Assembly: GCA_964647785.1 (NCBI GenBank)
Contig: CAZYJD010000053.1
Span: 1 to 13,782 of the forward strand
Direction: 5' to 3'
Origin: CAZYJD01 sp964647785
GTDB lineage: Bacteria; Bacteroidota; Bacteroidia; NS11-12g; UBA9320
DNA length: 13,782 bases
Below are positions 1-7,168 of the stretch, one piece after another (within the stretch, counting starts at the first letter, position 1; the number at the start of each line of letters is the position of its first letter). Under the pieces are notes generated by a model. It was not told where the DNA came from. It did not search any database and saw only the letters and a program-made list of their open reading frames with translations. Both the position numbers and the translations under genes were made by a program.

Positions 1-2
1 GC

Positions 3-227
3 TGTGCGGTTACATTGCCAGTAACTGCTACCAGCAACGCTGTTGGAAGTAAAGTAGGAAGCGCCAAAGCCACCGGCTATTTAGGTGTACTCTTCTTCAA
101 CCAAGATGCCAGTATCCGCGAAGCTGCGAGAAATGGTGGTATCACCAAGATTTCAACGGTTGACATCAAGCAAACCAACATTCTTAACCTCATCGTGACT
201 TACGAAACCATCGTAACCGGAGAGTAA
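3..227 (+). CDS. TRL-like family protein, C-terminal part (5' end outside the window)
   Basis: The frame is open to the left edge and ends at TAA 225-227, so only about 74 C-terminal residues are present. A TTG at position 15 is only an internal in-frame codon. The residues VGSKVGSAKATGYLG, then DASIREAARNGGITKIS, and the ending TYETIVTGE match the TRL-like family (PF13146), small exported or lipid-anchored proteins common in Bacteroidota and Proteobacteria. The missing N-terminus normally carries the signal peptide or lipobox. The function of the family is not established. The gene is followed directly by a strong intrinsic terminator, so it closes its own transcript. Family assignment rests on recalled motif similarity. 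I am confident it is a real gene and fairly confident of the family. Confidence 0.8.
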   Translation, partial: CAVTLPVTATSNAVGSKVGSAKATGYLGVLFFNQDASIREAARNGGITKISTVDIKQTNILNLIVTYETIVTGE

Positions 228-245
228 CAACAACTAACATCTTTG

Positions 246-284
246 CGGCTCATGAACCCCAGTGGTTCCTGAGCCGTATTTTTT
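246..284 (+). terminator. Intrinsic terminator of the TRL-like gene
   Basis: A 13-bp stem pairs 246-258 with 264-276 with one mismatch (T253), closes on the five-base loop CCAGT, and is followed by a run of six T at 279-284. This is a textbook Rho-independent terminator 18 bases after the TAA of the TRL-like gene. Confidence 0.88.
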
Positions 285-294
285 AATATCCACG

Positions 295-870
295 GTGTCT
301 ACCTCCTATCAAAAGTCCATAAACATTCGTTTCTTTCGTCCTTATATGTTACTTGTGGCTTTTTCTTTGGTCATGGGTTTCATGTCGTCTTGCGTTGGTC
401 TAAAACCTTCTACCAGTCCTTCTTCGGGGAAATTACTCGAGACTTTTTTTACCGGTGACGAAGGCACACAATATTTCATCAAACCATTGGTCTTTAAAAA
501 CGATCAAAAAGAACTGATCATGTTGGACTTCACATTCCGATATAAAGATGAAATAGAAGATTCGGCATTGCTTCGGCTATCCCTTTACACCAATGAACTT
601 CAAAAAAACTTGACGGCCGTTACTTTTGGTAACGGAGCAAGCCAATTTTCCAGCTCTCAAATTGAGCTCATGTTCAGTGAGCGAACAAAGCATCATCTGC
701 ACAGCCGTTTCAGCCTAAAAATGCCGCTAGCGGATGTTCAAAGTCTTTTTTCAGAATCAAATTGGCAGCTTGAAATTGTTTCCGGCAAACAACAATACCA
801 GTTCACAGCAAATTCCAAAACCAAAAAGAATATTTCCAAGCTCTACCATTCAGTGTTCAGCATCCTTTGA
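295..870 (+). CDS. Predicted lipoprotein of unknown function
   Basis: I do not recognise the family. The product is about 191 residues with a lipoprotein-type N-terminus: a hydrophobic stretch MLLVAFSLVMGFM followed by the lipobox-like MSSC. It is therefore probably exported and lipid-anchored at Cys33. The start is uncertain. GTG 295 gives a basic n-region with Lys and Arg before the hydrophobic core. ATG 346 would give a signal of only 15 residues with no positive charge. A GTG at 262 lies inside the terminator hairpin and is unlikely. The mature part is polar, alternates short hydrophobic and charged segments (FTFRYKDE, LRLSLYTNEL, WQLEIVSGKQQYQF) and looks beta-rich. The gene converges on the DUF4350 gene with 73 bases between the stops. 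No TAnnTTTG box sits next to either start. Confidence 0.72.
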   Translation: MSTSYQKSINIRFFRPYMLLVAFSLVMGFMSSCVGLKPSTSPSSGKLLETFFTGDEGTQYFIKPLVFKNDQKELIMLDFTFRYKDEIEDSALLRLSLYTNELQKNLTAVTFGNGASQFSSSQIELMFSERTKHHLHSRFSLKMPLADVQSLFSESNWQLEIVSGKQQYQFTANSKTKKNISKLYHSVFSIL

Positions 871-883
871 GCGACAAAATTTT

Positions 884-907
884 GAAAACCTTCATGTGCT
901 GGTTTTC
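884..907. repeat. Inverted repeat between convergent genes, possible weak terminator
   Basis: GAAAACC at 884-890 pairs perfectly with GGTTTTC at 901-907 around a 10-base loop. It lies between the stop of the lipoprotein gene (870) and the stop of the DUF4350 gene (944). On the minus strand the stem is followed by AAAATTTTG. On the plus strand there is no T run, so termination activity is uncertain. Confidence 0.35.
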
Positions 908-943
908 TGTACCGACTTCTCGTTTCATCTTGCACCGCATTCA

Positions 944-2173
944 TCAAAGCCCTGCTTCTTCATAAAAACGGTTCACGCTGCGGCATAAATCCTGCACAAA
1001 TCCTTCACTTAAATCATTGTTCTGCTCAAATAGAGTCAACTTTTCTGCAAGGCTATTTACCAATGTTTGGCGCACCCCGGTTCTTGCAGACAATCTTTCT
1101 GCTTCCAGCTGAAAACTCGACAAATCCATTTGAAAGTTCTTTTTCAATTGATAACGCAGATAAAGCACCTTCATCTCAGCTAATTCCCTATTTAGCGGAC
1201 GGCTGAGGTACAAATTGGACAGGGTTTTAACTTCTTCCAAGCTTTGATTTTCGAGGGCATAAACCATGGGCATGGGTCTTTGTCTGCTGCGGATGTGGAA
1301 GAACAGAAACATGAGCAGTGCAAACATCAAAACGTACCATGACTCCTTGAGTCCTTTTTGTGCAAGTATATAGGCCAAAGGACTTTTTGAGATTTGTTCA
1401 TCATTACTTGCTGACGATTGCGCCCCGGAATCCTCATTTTTTTTACGCGACTTTCTCAGTCCGGTTTCCCATAGAATGGGACCGGTTTTGTATTGATTAA
1501 AGAACACATCAGCAAGCGTTTTCACCGATTTACGCCGCAAGTGTAAATTGCTGAACAACACAGGTTCTAAGATCAATAAAAGACTGCCACTCCCCATATT
1601 CAGTCGAATGGCTTTGTTGTTCTTATCTTCATCGACCATTATAATTTCAGCATCCTTTGCTAAGAACATCAATGATTGTCGGTATACGGCAATGGTGCGC
1701 TTTTCATCGCGCACATAAACATGGGCTCTGCGATTGCTATCATTGGGTAGCTGCAAGTTAACCGTATCACTCGGATAGGAAAAAGGGTTGATCAGAAGCT
1801 GGCTGTCGGTTAGTAAGCCCAAAGATTCAGCATTGAAATATTGTGCTGCGATCATTGCCTTACCACCCTGACTGATGAACCTCTTTAACGCGACTATTTC
1901 TGAAGAATCGCGGTAGAAATCATATCCAATGGACAAGTACAGTTCATACTGATGCAAGCTGTCTGTTTGCCATTCATCTAAATATTTTTGATTCTTTTCA
2001 ATGGCTTGATTGCTTTCGGCCGCCAGGAGATCCCATAGTAAACTGAGGCCATAGGGATCGTGACTTTCAGGAAGGTAATGCACTGCCCATTTGTTGGCTT
2101 TTTGTTGCGACCAGTATAAGAACACAGCAAAAGCCGCAAACAGCAAAACTATGGCAACCCAAGCTCTACGCAT
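944..2173 (-). CDS. DUF4350 domain membrane protein
   Basis: A 409-residue protein with an N-terminal membrane segment (about residues 7-21), an extracytoplasmic DUF4350-like region (about 35-230), a charged linker (238-262) and a second membrane segment (about 279-293), followed by a basic RSRQRP stretch and a cytoplasmic helical tail of about 110 residues. The N-terminal region has the family's pattern: a conserved DPYG (39-42), then a part resembling a glutamine-amidotransferase-like fold (ALKRFISQGGKAMIAAQYF). Proteins of this type are usually encoded with DUF4129, SpoIIM, RDD, MoxR and DUF58 genes in Bacteroidota, and their role is unknown. Its ATG at 2171-2173 overlaps the end of the DUF4129 gene by 8 bases, so translation is probably coupled. 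It is the last gene of the cluster here, because the next gene downstream is convergent. Confidence 0.85.
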   Translation of the reverse strand: MRRAWVAIVLLFAAFAVFLYWSQQKANKWAVHYLPESHDPYGLSLLWDLLAAESNQAIEKNQKYLDEWQTDSLHQYELYLSIGYDFYRDSSEIVALKRFISQGGKAMIAAQYFNAESLGLLTDSQLLINPFSYPSDTVNLQLPNDSNRRAHVYVRDEKRTIAVYRQSLMFLAKDAEIIMVDEDKNNKAIRLNMGSGSLLLILEPVLFSNLHLRRKSVKTLADVFFNQYKTGPILWETGLRKSRKKNEDSGAQSSASNDEQISKSPLAYILAQKGLKESWYVLMFALLMFLFFHIRSRQRPMPMVYALENQSLEEVKTLSNLYLSRPLNRELAEMKVLYLRYQLKKNFQMDLSSFQLEAERLSARTGVRQTLVNSLAEKLTLFEQNNDLSEGFVQDLCRSVNRFYEEAGL

Positions 2174-2819
2174 GATTGTTCATCATTTGCATGCTTTGTT
2201 CATACAATTCAACCCAACGAACCCTATCCATTTCTGAGGGTTGGCGCTTTCCGTACCAGTGCGATTGATAAATCCCCAGCATCTGTAAAAATGTCGTTTT
2301 CAACCCACGATCCTTGATTTCTTCCGCCAGCAAGGAGTTTGTTTTGCTGGCATCCCAATGAATGATATGGTTCGAATGCAAGCTCTTGATCAACTTTAAA
2401 AACTGCAATCTTATGATTGATAGTTGGTCACTTTCACTTGTTGCAAGTTTTAATAAAGCTTCCAGATCGGGTTCATGCGGATTTAATTCTTCCAGTCTAG
2501 ACCATGCCAATGGGTTGGATTTTTCTTGCCTTGATTTATGTTTGTTCAAACGCTTAAATCCAACGTAGAGAAGAAACGTAAGAAAAAGTGCAATCAGGAC
2601 AAACACTGCGATGCGATAAAACCTGGTCAAGTCTGGTCGCATGCTTTGCTCGTTCAGTGGATTTTCTGAAGCCGATGATTTATTTTTTTGAGGAGCTTCC
2701 TTCAATTCAGGATATTCATATTGGTTTCTTTCCACCTCCCATAAACTATCATTCAAAGCATGAACAAGCGAGCCACTGCCCAGCAGTAAAATCCATGCAA
2801 AGAGTAAAGCACCTTTCAT
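2166..2819 (-). CDS. DUF4129 domain membrane protein
   Basis: A 217-residue protein with a probable signal peptide (hydrophobic residues 4-18, likely cleavage after HA at 20-21), a polar extracytoplasmic segment, one membrane helix (about 69-87) and a cytoplasmic C-terminal domain. That domain shows the DUF4129 signature: an alpha-helical RLQFLKLIKSLHSNHIIHWDASKTN (136-161) and the later YQSHWYGKR (184-192). DUF4129 domains occur beside MoxR/DUF58 genes and on some transglutaminase-like proteins, and their biochemical role is not known. The ATG lies inside the ATGA that also holds the TGA stop of the upstream SpoIIM gene. The 3' end overlaps the DUF4350 start by 8 bases. All three genes therefore look like one translationally coupled operon. 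Confidence 0.85.
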   Translation of the reverse strand: MKGALLFAWILLLGSGSLVHALNDSLWEVERNQYEYPELKEAPQKNKSSASENPLNEQSMRPDLTRFYRIAVFVLIALFLTFLLYVGFKRLNKHKSRQEKSNPLAWSRLEELNPHEPDLEALLKLATSESDQLSIIRLQFLKLIKSLHSNHIIHWDASKTNSLLAEEIKDRGLKTTFLQMLGIYQSHWYGKRQPSEMDRVRWVELYEQSMQMMNNHA

Positions 2820-4615
2820 ATCTCCAACCCCTGTTTTTTAAATTGAGAACGAAGTTGATCTGCGGTCACCCTTTCATAGCCGGATGCAACAGCACCGCGC
2901 ATGGCGGCCATTAAAAATGAAAGATACACCAGTACAAAAGACCAAAGAATGCCAAAGCGCAACAACAGCAAGACTTTTATTGACCATTGTTTGGAGATCA
3001 AAAAATGCATGAGCACTCCTTCCCGAAGGATATACAACAACGGACTGTTGATCACGGTGAAAAGAACCAAGGCAATCAGCGAGCTAAGAAAGAAGGTGAA
3101 CCAGAACCGACTGCCAAGGAGTACTTCGAACACAGCTGCTTTCCTTTGGGGCTGTTTTAAACGCAAACTGATGACTTCAGCCGTCGCAAATAGTATGGCC
3201 ACAAAGCAGATGGCAAGGATGGGGAGATCATATCCGCCCCAAACCAGTACCACGCTACAAGCAAGATATAGCACGGATCTTAAAAGTAATTCTGCTCGTC
3301 TAACAGGCACACTGACTTGGGAGAATAAAGCAGCCATTATGCCTCCGAAAAGTAAAAACCCCATGAAAATCTGCTGCAAAAGGTCATCCGCCTTCAGCAA
3401 GCCATGAATTCTTGGGACATCCATGATTTGGGTGATCTCTGAACTGATGATGCGCAAATTTTCAATGCGCAACGATGCACCTTCGGAGAGCAGCCAAAGT
3501 CCGTAAACCAGTGAAAAAAGCAAATAAAACGGAATGAGGACACGGGCCTTATGTAAGGCTTTCTTCAGCGACTTTTGAAGAATCTCCCCCAAATCAGCAA
3601 TCCTAACAAAGTCTGATGCTTCTTCAACTTCCACAGGGGGCCTGTATTCAATCAAATGCTCATGGCGAAGCTGCCGGCCCCTCAAAAGGGCGTAGATGAT
3701 AAAATAGCCCATTAATGCGCTGAAACTAATACCAATGAGTGTCCAGCGCAGCACTGAACTCAATCCGGCTCCTGTGAGATAACCTTCAATGAGGGCTGCC
3801 ACAAAAGTCATTGGAATGATACCCACAAGCAGGTATATGGCCTTCACGGCATGGATTCGCAGGGCATCCCTACGATTTAGATGGCCGTTAAAAAGCAGGC
3901 CACGAGCCAAAGCAAAACCTGCTGCGCCTGACAGGATAATGGTTGCGATTTCAAGTGTTCCATGCATCCAGATAACCCCTAAACTCTCAGTTGCATAACC
4001 CCGGTGTACGAAGAAATGCTGAAAGCTGCCCACCATAATGCCATTTCTCAACAAGATAAAAAAAGTACCCAGACCATAAAGCAAACCGGTGCTCAAGGTG
4101 AGAAAGTCAACCCATAAGTTGTTCAAAAAAATCCTCAAGAACATTTGATCAGGCTGATTGGTCTGATAAACGGCCAAAGGATCACCCGATTTGATATTGG
4201 CCTCCGTCATACGAACATATTGCTCGCCCAGTATCAAAGCATCAAAATCAGGATCTCGATGACTGGAGAACCAGCCGATAAGAAATGAGAATAAGAAGAT
4301 TAAGAATGAAAACAAAAGCTCATAGCGAGCTGCCCACATGGCTGCAGGGAAGCGATCGGTAACAAAAACCATTAAATGGCTCCATCGATCGCGACGTTTT
4401 CGGTAAAGCAGGGTGAAAAGCGATCGCGCCAGGCTATTTAAATAAACGCGTACCGAACGATGTTTAAAATGCGTACGGGCATAAACCAAATCATCAGTAA
4501 TGCCTTCAAAGGCATCTGATAGCTTCAAATCAGACTTCTTTGTTTTGTTTTTGACGAGAGCTTCATACTCCCGCCATTTTTCTTTGTTTTGTTGTATAAA
4601 AGCTGATTCTTTCAA
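2816..4615 (-). CDS. SpoIIM-type (DUF95) membrane protein with an extra polytopic C-terminal region
   Basis: With a TTG start at 4613-4615 the product is 599 residues beginning LKESAFIQQNKEKW, where Bacteroidota SpoIIM proteins usually begin. A TTG at 4645 would add ten residues and cannot be excluded. No ATG fits. Residues 1-320 form the SpoIIM/DUF95 unit: a cytoplasmic helical head, a first membrane segment (99-116), RNGIMVGSFQHFF (190-202) and WMHGTLEIATIILSGAAGF (217-234), then further helices. Residues about 340-580 are a second hydrophobic region with roughly five to six membrane segments, opening RIADLGEILQKSLKKAL. That is nearly twice the usual SpoIIM length of about 320 residues. I infer a fusion with a membrane protein that is a separate gene in related clusters. 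The function is unknown. It heads the SpoIIM-DUF4129-DUF4350 operon. Confidence 0.85.
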   Translation of the reverse strand: MKESAFIQQNKEKWREYEALVKNKTKKSDLKLSDAFEGITDDLVYARTHFKHRSVRVYLNSLARSLFTLLYRKRRDRWSHLMVFVTDRFPAAMWAARYELLFSFLIFLFSFLIGWFSSHRDPDFDALILGEQYVRMTEANIKSGDPLAVYQTNQPDQMFLRIFLNNLWVDFLTLSTGLLYGLGTFFILLRNGIMVGSFQHFFVHRGYATESLGVIWMHGTLEIATIILSGAAGFALARGLLFNGHLNRRDALRIHAVKAIYLLVGIIPMTFVAALIEGYLTGAGLSSVLRWTLIGISFSALMGYFIIYALLRGRQLRHEHLIEYRPPVEVEEASDFVRIADLGEILQKSLKKALHKARVLIPFYLLFSLVYGLWLLSEGASLRIENLRIISSEITQIMDVPRIHGLLKADDLLQQIFMGFLLFGGIMAALFSQVSVPVRRAELLLRSVLYLACSVVLVWGGYDLPILAICFVAILFATAEVISLRLKQPQRKAAVFEVLLGSRFWFTFFLSSLIALVLFTVINSPLLYILREGVLMHFLISKQWSIKVLLLLRFGILWSFVLVYLSFLMAAMRGAVASGYERVTADQLRSQFKKQGLEI

Positions 4616-4645
4616 TTCGGCAACGAAGTTGAAAAAATAGTACAA

Positions 4646-5386
4646 ATGGCCAAAATAGAAATCAATACCACCAGAAATGTATTCATCGAATACGAACTGG
4701 CCGAGTGGAAGGAACGCAGCCTGGCTTTTATTTTGGATCGTGGCGTTAGCATCATTGCTGCATTTTTTACAGGCTTGTTGATTCGAAATTTAGAATCCGA
4801 ATGGTTTCCTCGCTGGGTGTCGAAAGATTGGCTCTTGGTCATTTGGATTCTCGTATTTTTTGTGACCTTCAGTTTGTGGACTGAGATCCTCATGAACGGC
4901 CAGAGCCCGGGTAAAAAAGCCATGGGCTTGTGGGTTATTCGAATCGATGGAAAAGAACTATCCCTCAAAAATCATTTTATCCGCTGGGCTTTGCGTTTGG
5001 CAGATGTTTATTTGAGTGGTGGGTTGATTGCTTCCGTATTGGTTGCCACAGGTAAGTGGAAACAGCGCCTCGGCGATCAGGTGGCGCATACGGTTGTGGT
5101 GAATCAAAGGTCTGCCAGAAACTTCAATCTGGCAGAGCTTGAACTCTTGCGAACAAGCCAGCAGTACCAAGCCCAATATCCTGAAGTAAAACAAGTTGGA
5201 GAAGATTTGATGCTCAGCATAAAATATCTTCTTCAGCGGTACGAAAATAATCCGAACAGTCATCACCGCCAGTTAATTGCCGATACATCCCAGGCGTTGA
5301 AAAAGAAACTGGGGGTTGAGAGTGATGAAAATGACAAAGCATTTTTGGTGCAACTGCTACGAGACTATGTCATTTTAACCCGCTAA
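4646..5386 (+). CDS. RDD family membrane protein
   Basis: A 246-residue protein with three predicted membrane segments (about 32-46, 62-77 and 114-136) and the RDD landmarks. These are ERSLAFILDRGV (23-34, with Arg24 and Asp31), NGQSPGKKAMGLWVIRIDG (84-102), Arg117 and Asp120 in WALRLADVY, and QRLGDQVAHTVVV (140-152). The last 90 residues form a charged, helical cytoplasmic tail. RDD proteins are possible transporters or channel-like proteins, and no activity is assured for this one. RDD genes recur in SpoIIM/DUF4129/DUF4350 clusters of Bacteroidota. Here the gene is divergent from SpoIIM with only 30 bases between the start codons. I see no clear TAnnTTTG box or Shine-Dalgarno site, so its promoter probably lies inside the SpoIIM coding sequence. 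Confidence 0.9.
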   Translation: MAKIEINTTRNVFIEYELAEWKERSLAFILDRGVSIIAAFFTGLLIRNLESEWFPRWVSKDWLLVIWILVFFVTFSLWTEILMNGQSPGKKAMGLWVIRIDGKELSLKNHFIRWALRLADVYLSGGLIASVLVATGKWKQRLGDQVAHTVVVNQRSARNFNLAELELLRTSQQYQAQYPEVKQVGEDLMLSIKYLLQRYENNPNSHHRQLIADTSQALKKKLGVESDENDKAFLVQLLRDYVILTR

Positions 5387-5394
5387 GGGCGGGT
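5378..5394. repeat. GC-rich hairpin enclosing the RDD stop codon
   Basis: ACCCGC (5378-5383) pairs perfectly with GCGGGT (5389-5394), and the five-base loop TAAGG holds the TAA stop of the RDD gene. No T run follows on either strand. It could be a termination or 3'-end stability element. The arrangement is seen directly, but the function is inferred. Confidence 0.4.
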
Positions 5395-5449
5395 GACTAC
5401 CCACCTATGGTGCCATTGGGCTGGTCATTCCAACCGACCAAATATCTGC

Positions 5450-5470
5450 GATATGCAGCATGGGCATATC
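5450..5470. repeat. Inverted repeat between RDD and glmM 3' ends
   Basis: GATATGC (5450-5456) and GCATATC (5464-5470) form a perfect 7-bp stem with a 7-base loop in the 101-base gap between two convergent stops. There is no T tract, so it is at most a weak bidirectional terminator or a 3'-end stabiliser. Confidence 0.35.
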
Positions 5471-5487
5471 CATCAGAATGAAAGCGT

Positions 5488-6873
5488 TCAATCTGCCGAA
5501 GAGTGAAAAATATCGCGTATAATTTTTTCTGCCAGATGCTTGGCCTGGGTTTCTGAACCACTTTCGGAATAGATGCGAATGATGGGTTCTGTGTTTGATT
5601 TTCTGAGGTGTACCCAACCATCTTCAAAATCTATTTTCAAGCCGTCCTCCTCATTGAGGTCGTATTGGGCATATTGTTGGGCAAGGCGCCTTAGTATTTC
5701 ATCCACATCCAAATCGGGGTTTAATTCAATTTTGTTTTTGGAGATGATATATCGCGGATACCCCATTTTAAGGGCAGCAGCGCTCTTTCCGCTTTCCGCC
5801 AAATGCGATAGAAAAAGTGCGATTCCAACAAGTGCATCCCTGCCGTAGTGCAGTTCCGGGTATATAATTCCACCATTTCCTTCACCGCCTATGACCGCAT
5901 CGGTCTCTTTCATTTTCTTCACCACATTCACCTCACCTACGGCACTGGCAGCATAATTTACTCCGTATTTCTGACTGACATCACGAAGCGCACGAGTGCT
6001 GCTTAAGTTACTTACTGTGTTTCCTTTTTGATGCCGTAAGACATAATCGGCCACGGCAACGAGGGTATATTCTTCTCCAAACATTTCCCCATCCTCACAA
6101 ACAAAGCAAAGGCGATCGACATCGGGATCAACAACAATACCTAGCTGAGCATTATTCTTTCTTACTTCAGAAGAAATATCTCCCAGATTTTCGGGAAGCG
6201 GTTCAGGATTGTGAGGGAAATAACCGTTGGGCTCGCAATAGAGTTCAACCACCTCTTTTACTCCCAAAGCGCGCAGCAAGGCCGGCACTGCAACACCACC
6301 AACTGAATTCACAGCGTCCACAACTATTTTAAAACGCGCATTCTCAATGGCTTCTTTATTGACCAAAGGAAGATCGAGAATGGCTTGTATGTGTTTATCG
6401 AGTTGAGATTCATCCCTGCGGTATGATCCTAATTCTTTCACCACCGCGTAGTTGTATGAGGTGTTGGAAGCAATTTCGAGAATCTCAGCGCCTCCTTCTG
6501 CAGAAATAAATTCCCCTTGATGATTGAGCAATTTAAGTGCATTCCACTGGATGGGATTGTGCGATGCTGTTAAAATAATACCCCCGGCTGCCTTACAATT
6601 GACCACTGCCAGTTCTACAGTTGGGGTGGTTGCCAAACCTAAATCTATGACGTCCATTCCCATCATTTGAAGCGTGCTGTTCACCAGCGATTGCACCATG
6701 GGCCCACTCAACCTTGCATCGCGACCAACAACCACGCCATTGCCTTGATTCTGTGCCTTGAGCCAATGGGCATAAGCTGCAGTGTATTTAACAATATCAT
6801 CAGGGGTTAGTCCTTCACCCGGAACCCCACCAATGGTGCCACGAATCCCGGAAATGGATTTCATCAAAGTCAT
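5488..6873 (-). CDS. glmM: Phosphoglucosamine mutase (alpha-D-phosphohexomutase family)
   Basis: This cytosolic enzyme converts glucosamine-6-phosphate to glucosamine-1-phosphate on the way to UDP-GlcNAc, for peptidoglycan and lipid A. The 461 residues match the family length. All four phosphohexomutase signatures are visible: the phosphoserine loop TASHNP with catalytic Ser104, the metal loop DPDVDR (Asp249, Asp251, Asp253), the sugar-binding EGNGG (331-335), and the phosphate-binding RKSNTEP (424-430). Bacteroidota orthologues begin MTLxKSISGIRGTIGG, as here, which supports the ATG at 6871-6873 rather than the Met three codons on. TAGTTTTG ends 4 bases before this ATG, so the gene likely has its own promoter and almost no leader. 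Phosphomannomutase or phosphoglucomutase activity cannot be excluded from sequence alone, but GlmM is the usual call for this lineage. Confidence 0.92.
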   Translation of the reverse strand: MTLMKSISGIRGTIGGVPGEGLTPDDIVKYTAAYAHWLKAQNQGNGVVVGRDARLSGPMVQSLVNSTLQMMGMDVIDLGLATTPTVELAVVNCKAAGGIILTASHNPIQWNALKLLNHQGEFISAEGGAEILEIASNTSYNYAVVKELGSYRRDESQLDKHIQAILDLPLVNKEAIENARFKIVVDAVNSVGGVAVPALLRALGVKEVVELYCEPNGYFPHNPEPLPENLGDISSEVRKNNAQLGIVVDPDVDRLCFVCEDGEMFGEEYTLVAVADYVLRHQKGNTVSNLSSTRALRDVSQKYGVNYAASAVGEVNVVKKMKETDAVIGGEGNGGIIYPELHYGRDALVGIALFLSHLAESGKSAAALKMGYPRYIISKNKIELNPDLDVDEILRRLAQQYAQYDLNEEDGLKIDFEDGWVHLRKSNTEPIIRIYSESGSETQAKHLAEKIIRDIFHSSAD

Positions 6874-6877
6874 GGCG

Positions 6878-6885
6878 CAAAACTA
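6878..6885 (-). promoter_or_regulatory. glmM promoter, -7 box TAGTTTTG
   Basis: A perfect match to the Bacteroidota -7 consensus TAnnTTTG, separated from the glmM ATG by the four bases CGCC. A TTG candidate -33 element lies 24 bases upstream. A second TAnnTTTG match (TATTTTTG) sits at 6910-6917 and could give a longer transcript. Confidence 0.65.
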
Positions 6886-6930
6886 AACAAACCGCCCATC
6901 AGGCAGCATCAAAAATATACACAATTGGGA

Positions 6931-7131
6931 TTAGGCCACCTGTTCTTCTTTTTGGCAAGCTTCTCCGGCCGGGGCACCGCACATGCCGCAACGCACCCCA
7001 TCTTCTGCCAACAGCGGATTTTTAGATGCACATCCACCTCTCACTTCAGAGCCTTTGATGAATAGCAGCCGAACGGCCATGCCAAGAAAAGCAAGACCCA
7101 AAACACCTAATATGAGGAACAAAGATTTCAT
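6931..7131 (-). CDS. Small Cys-containing membrane-anchored protein
   Basis: A 66-residue protein with one N-terminal membrane helix (about residues 4-24), then a short tail with four Cys: Cys34 in GGCASKNP, the pair Cys48 and Cys51 in RCGMCG, and Cys59. I recall similar small proteins in Flavobacteriia, commonly annotated only as membrane or secreted protein, with a comparable C-A-S-x-N/S-P and CxxC arrangement. No function is known to me. The CxxC and third Cys could hold a metal or form disulfides, which is inference. The tail follows Arg21 and Lys26, so its side of the membrane is unclear. The start at ATG 7129-7131 is supported by a TACCTTTG promoter box ending 4 bases upstream. The gene lies between glmM and the ABC ATPase, both with their own boxes. 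Confidence 0.78.
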   Translation of the reverse strand: MKSLFLILGVLGLAFLGMAVRLLFIKGSEVRGGCASKNPLLAEDGVRCGMCGAPAGEACQKEEQVA

Positions 7132-7135
7132 GACG

Positions 7136-7168
7136 CAAAGGTAAGGGATTCCAAAATCCTAATTTCAA
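7136..7168 (-). promoter_or_regulatory. Promoter of the 66-residue protein: TTG-N22-TACCTTTG
   Basis: TACCTTTG (7136-7143, minus strand) matches TAnnTTTG exactly and ends 4 bases before the ATG. A TTG at 7166-7168 lies 22 bases upstream, within the usual spacing for the -33 element of Bacteroidota sigma-ABfr promoters. Confidence 0.7.

Noticed and set aside
262..294. GTG at 262 as the start of the lipoprotein gene
   Set aside because: It lies inside the loop and 3' arm of the strong terminator hairpin (246-284). A start there would sit in terminated RNA and place the signal peptide too far in.
734..988. 84-residue plus-strand frame across the lipoprotein 3' end
   Set aside because: It overlaps two better-supported genes in another frame and shows no domain, signal or promoter.
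2362..3407. Plus-strand frames of 68, 108 and 168 residues within the DUF4129 and SpoIIM genes
   Set aside because: They are antisense to genes with clear families, have low-complexity composition and show no recognisable motif.
5397..5848. Small frames on both strands over the glmM 3' end
   Set aside because: They overlap the conserved C-terminal domain of GlmM, which is intact, and have no independent support.
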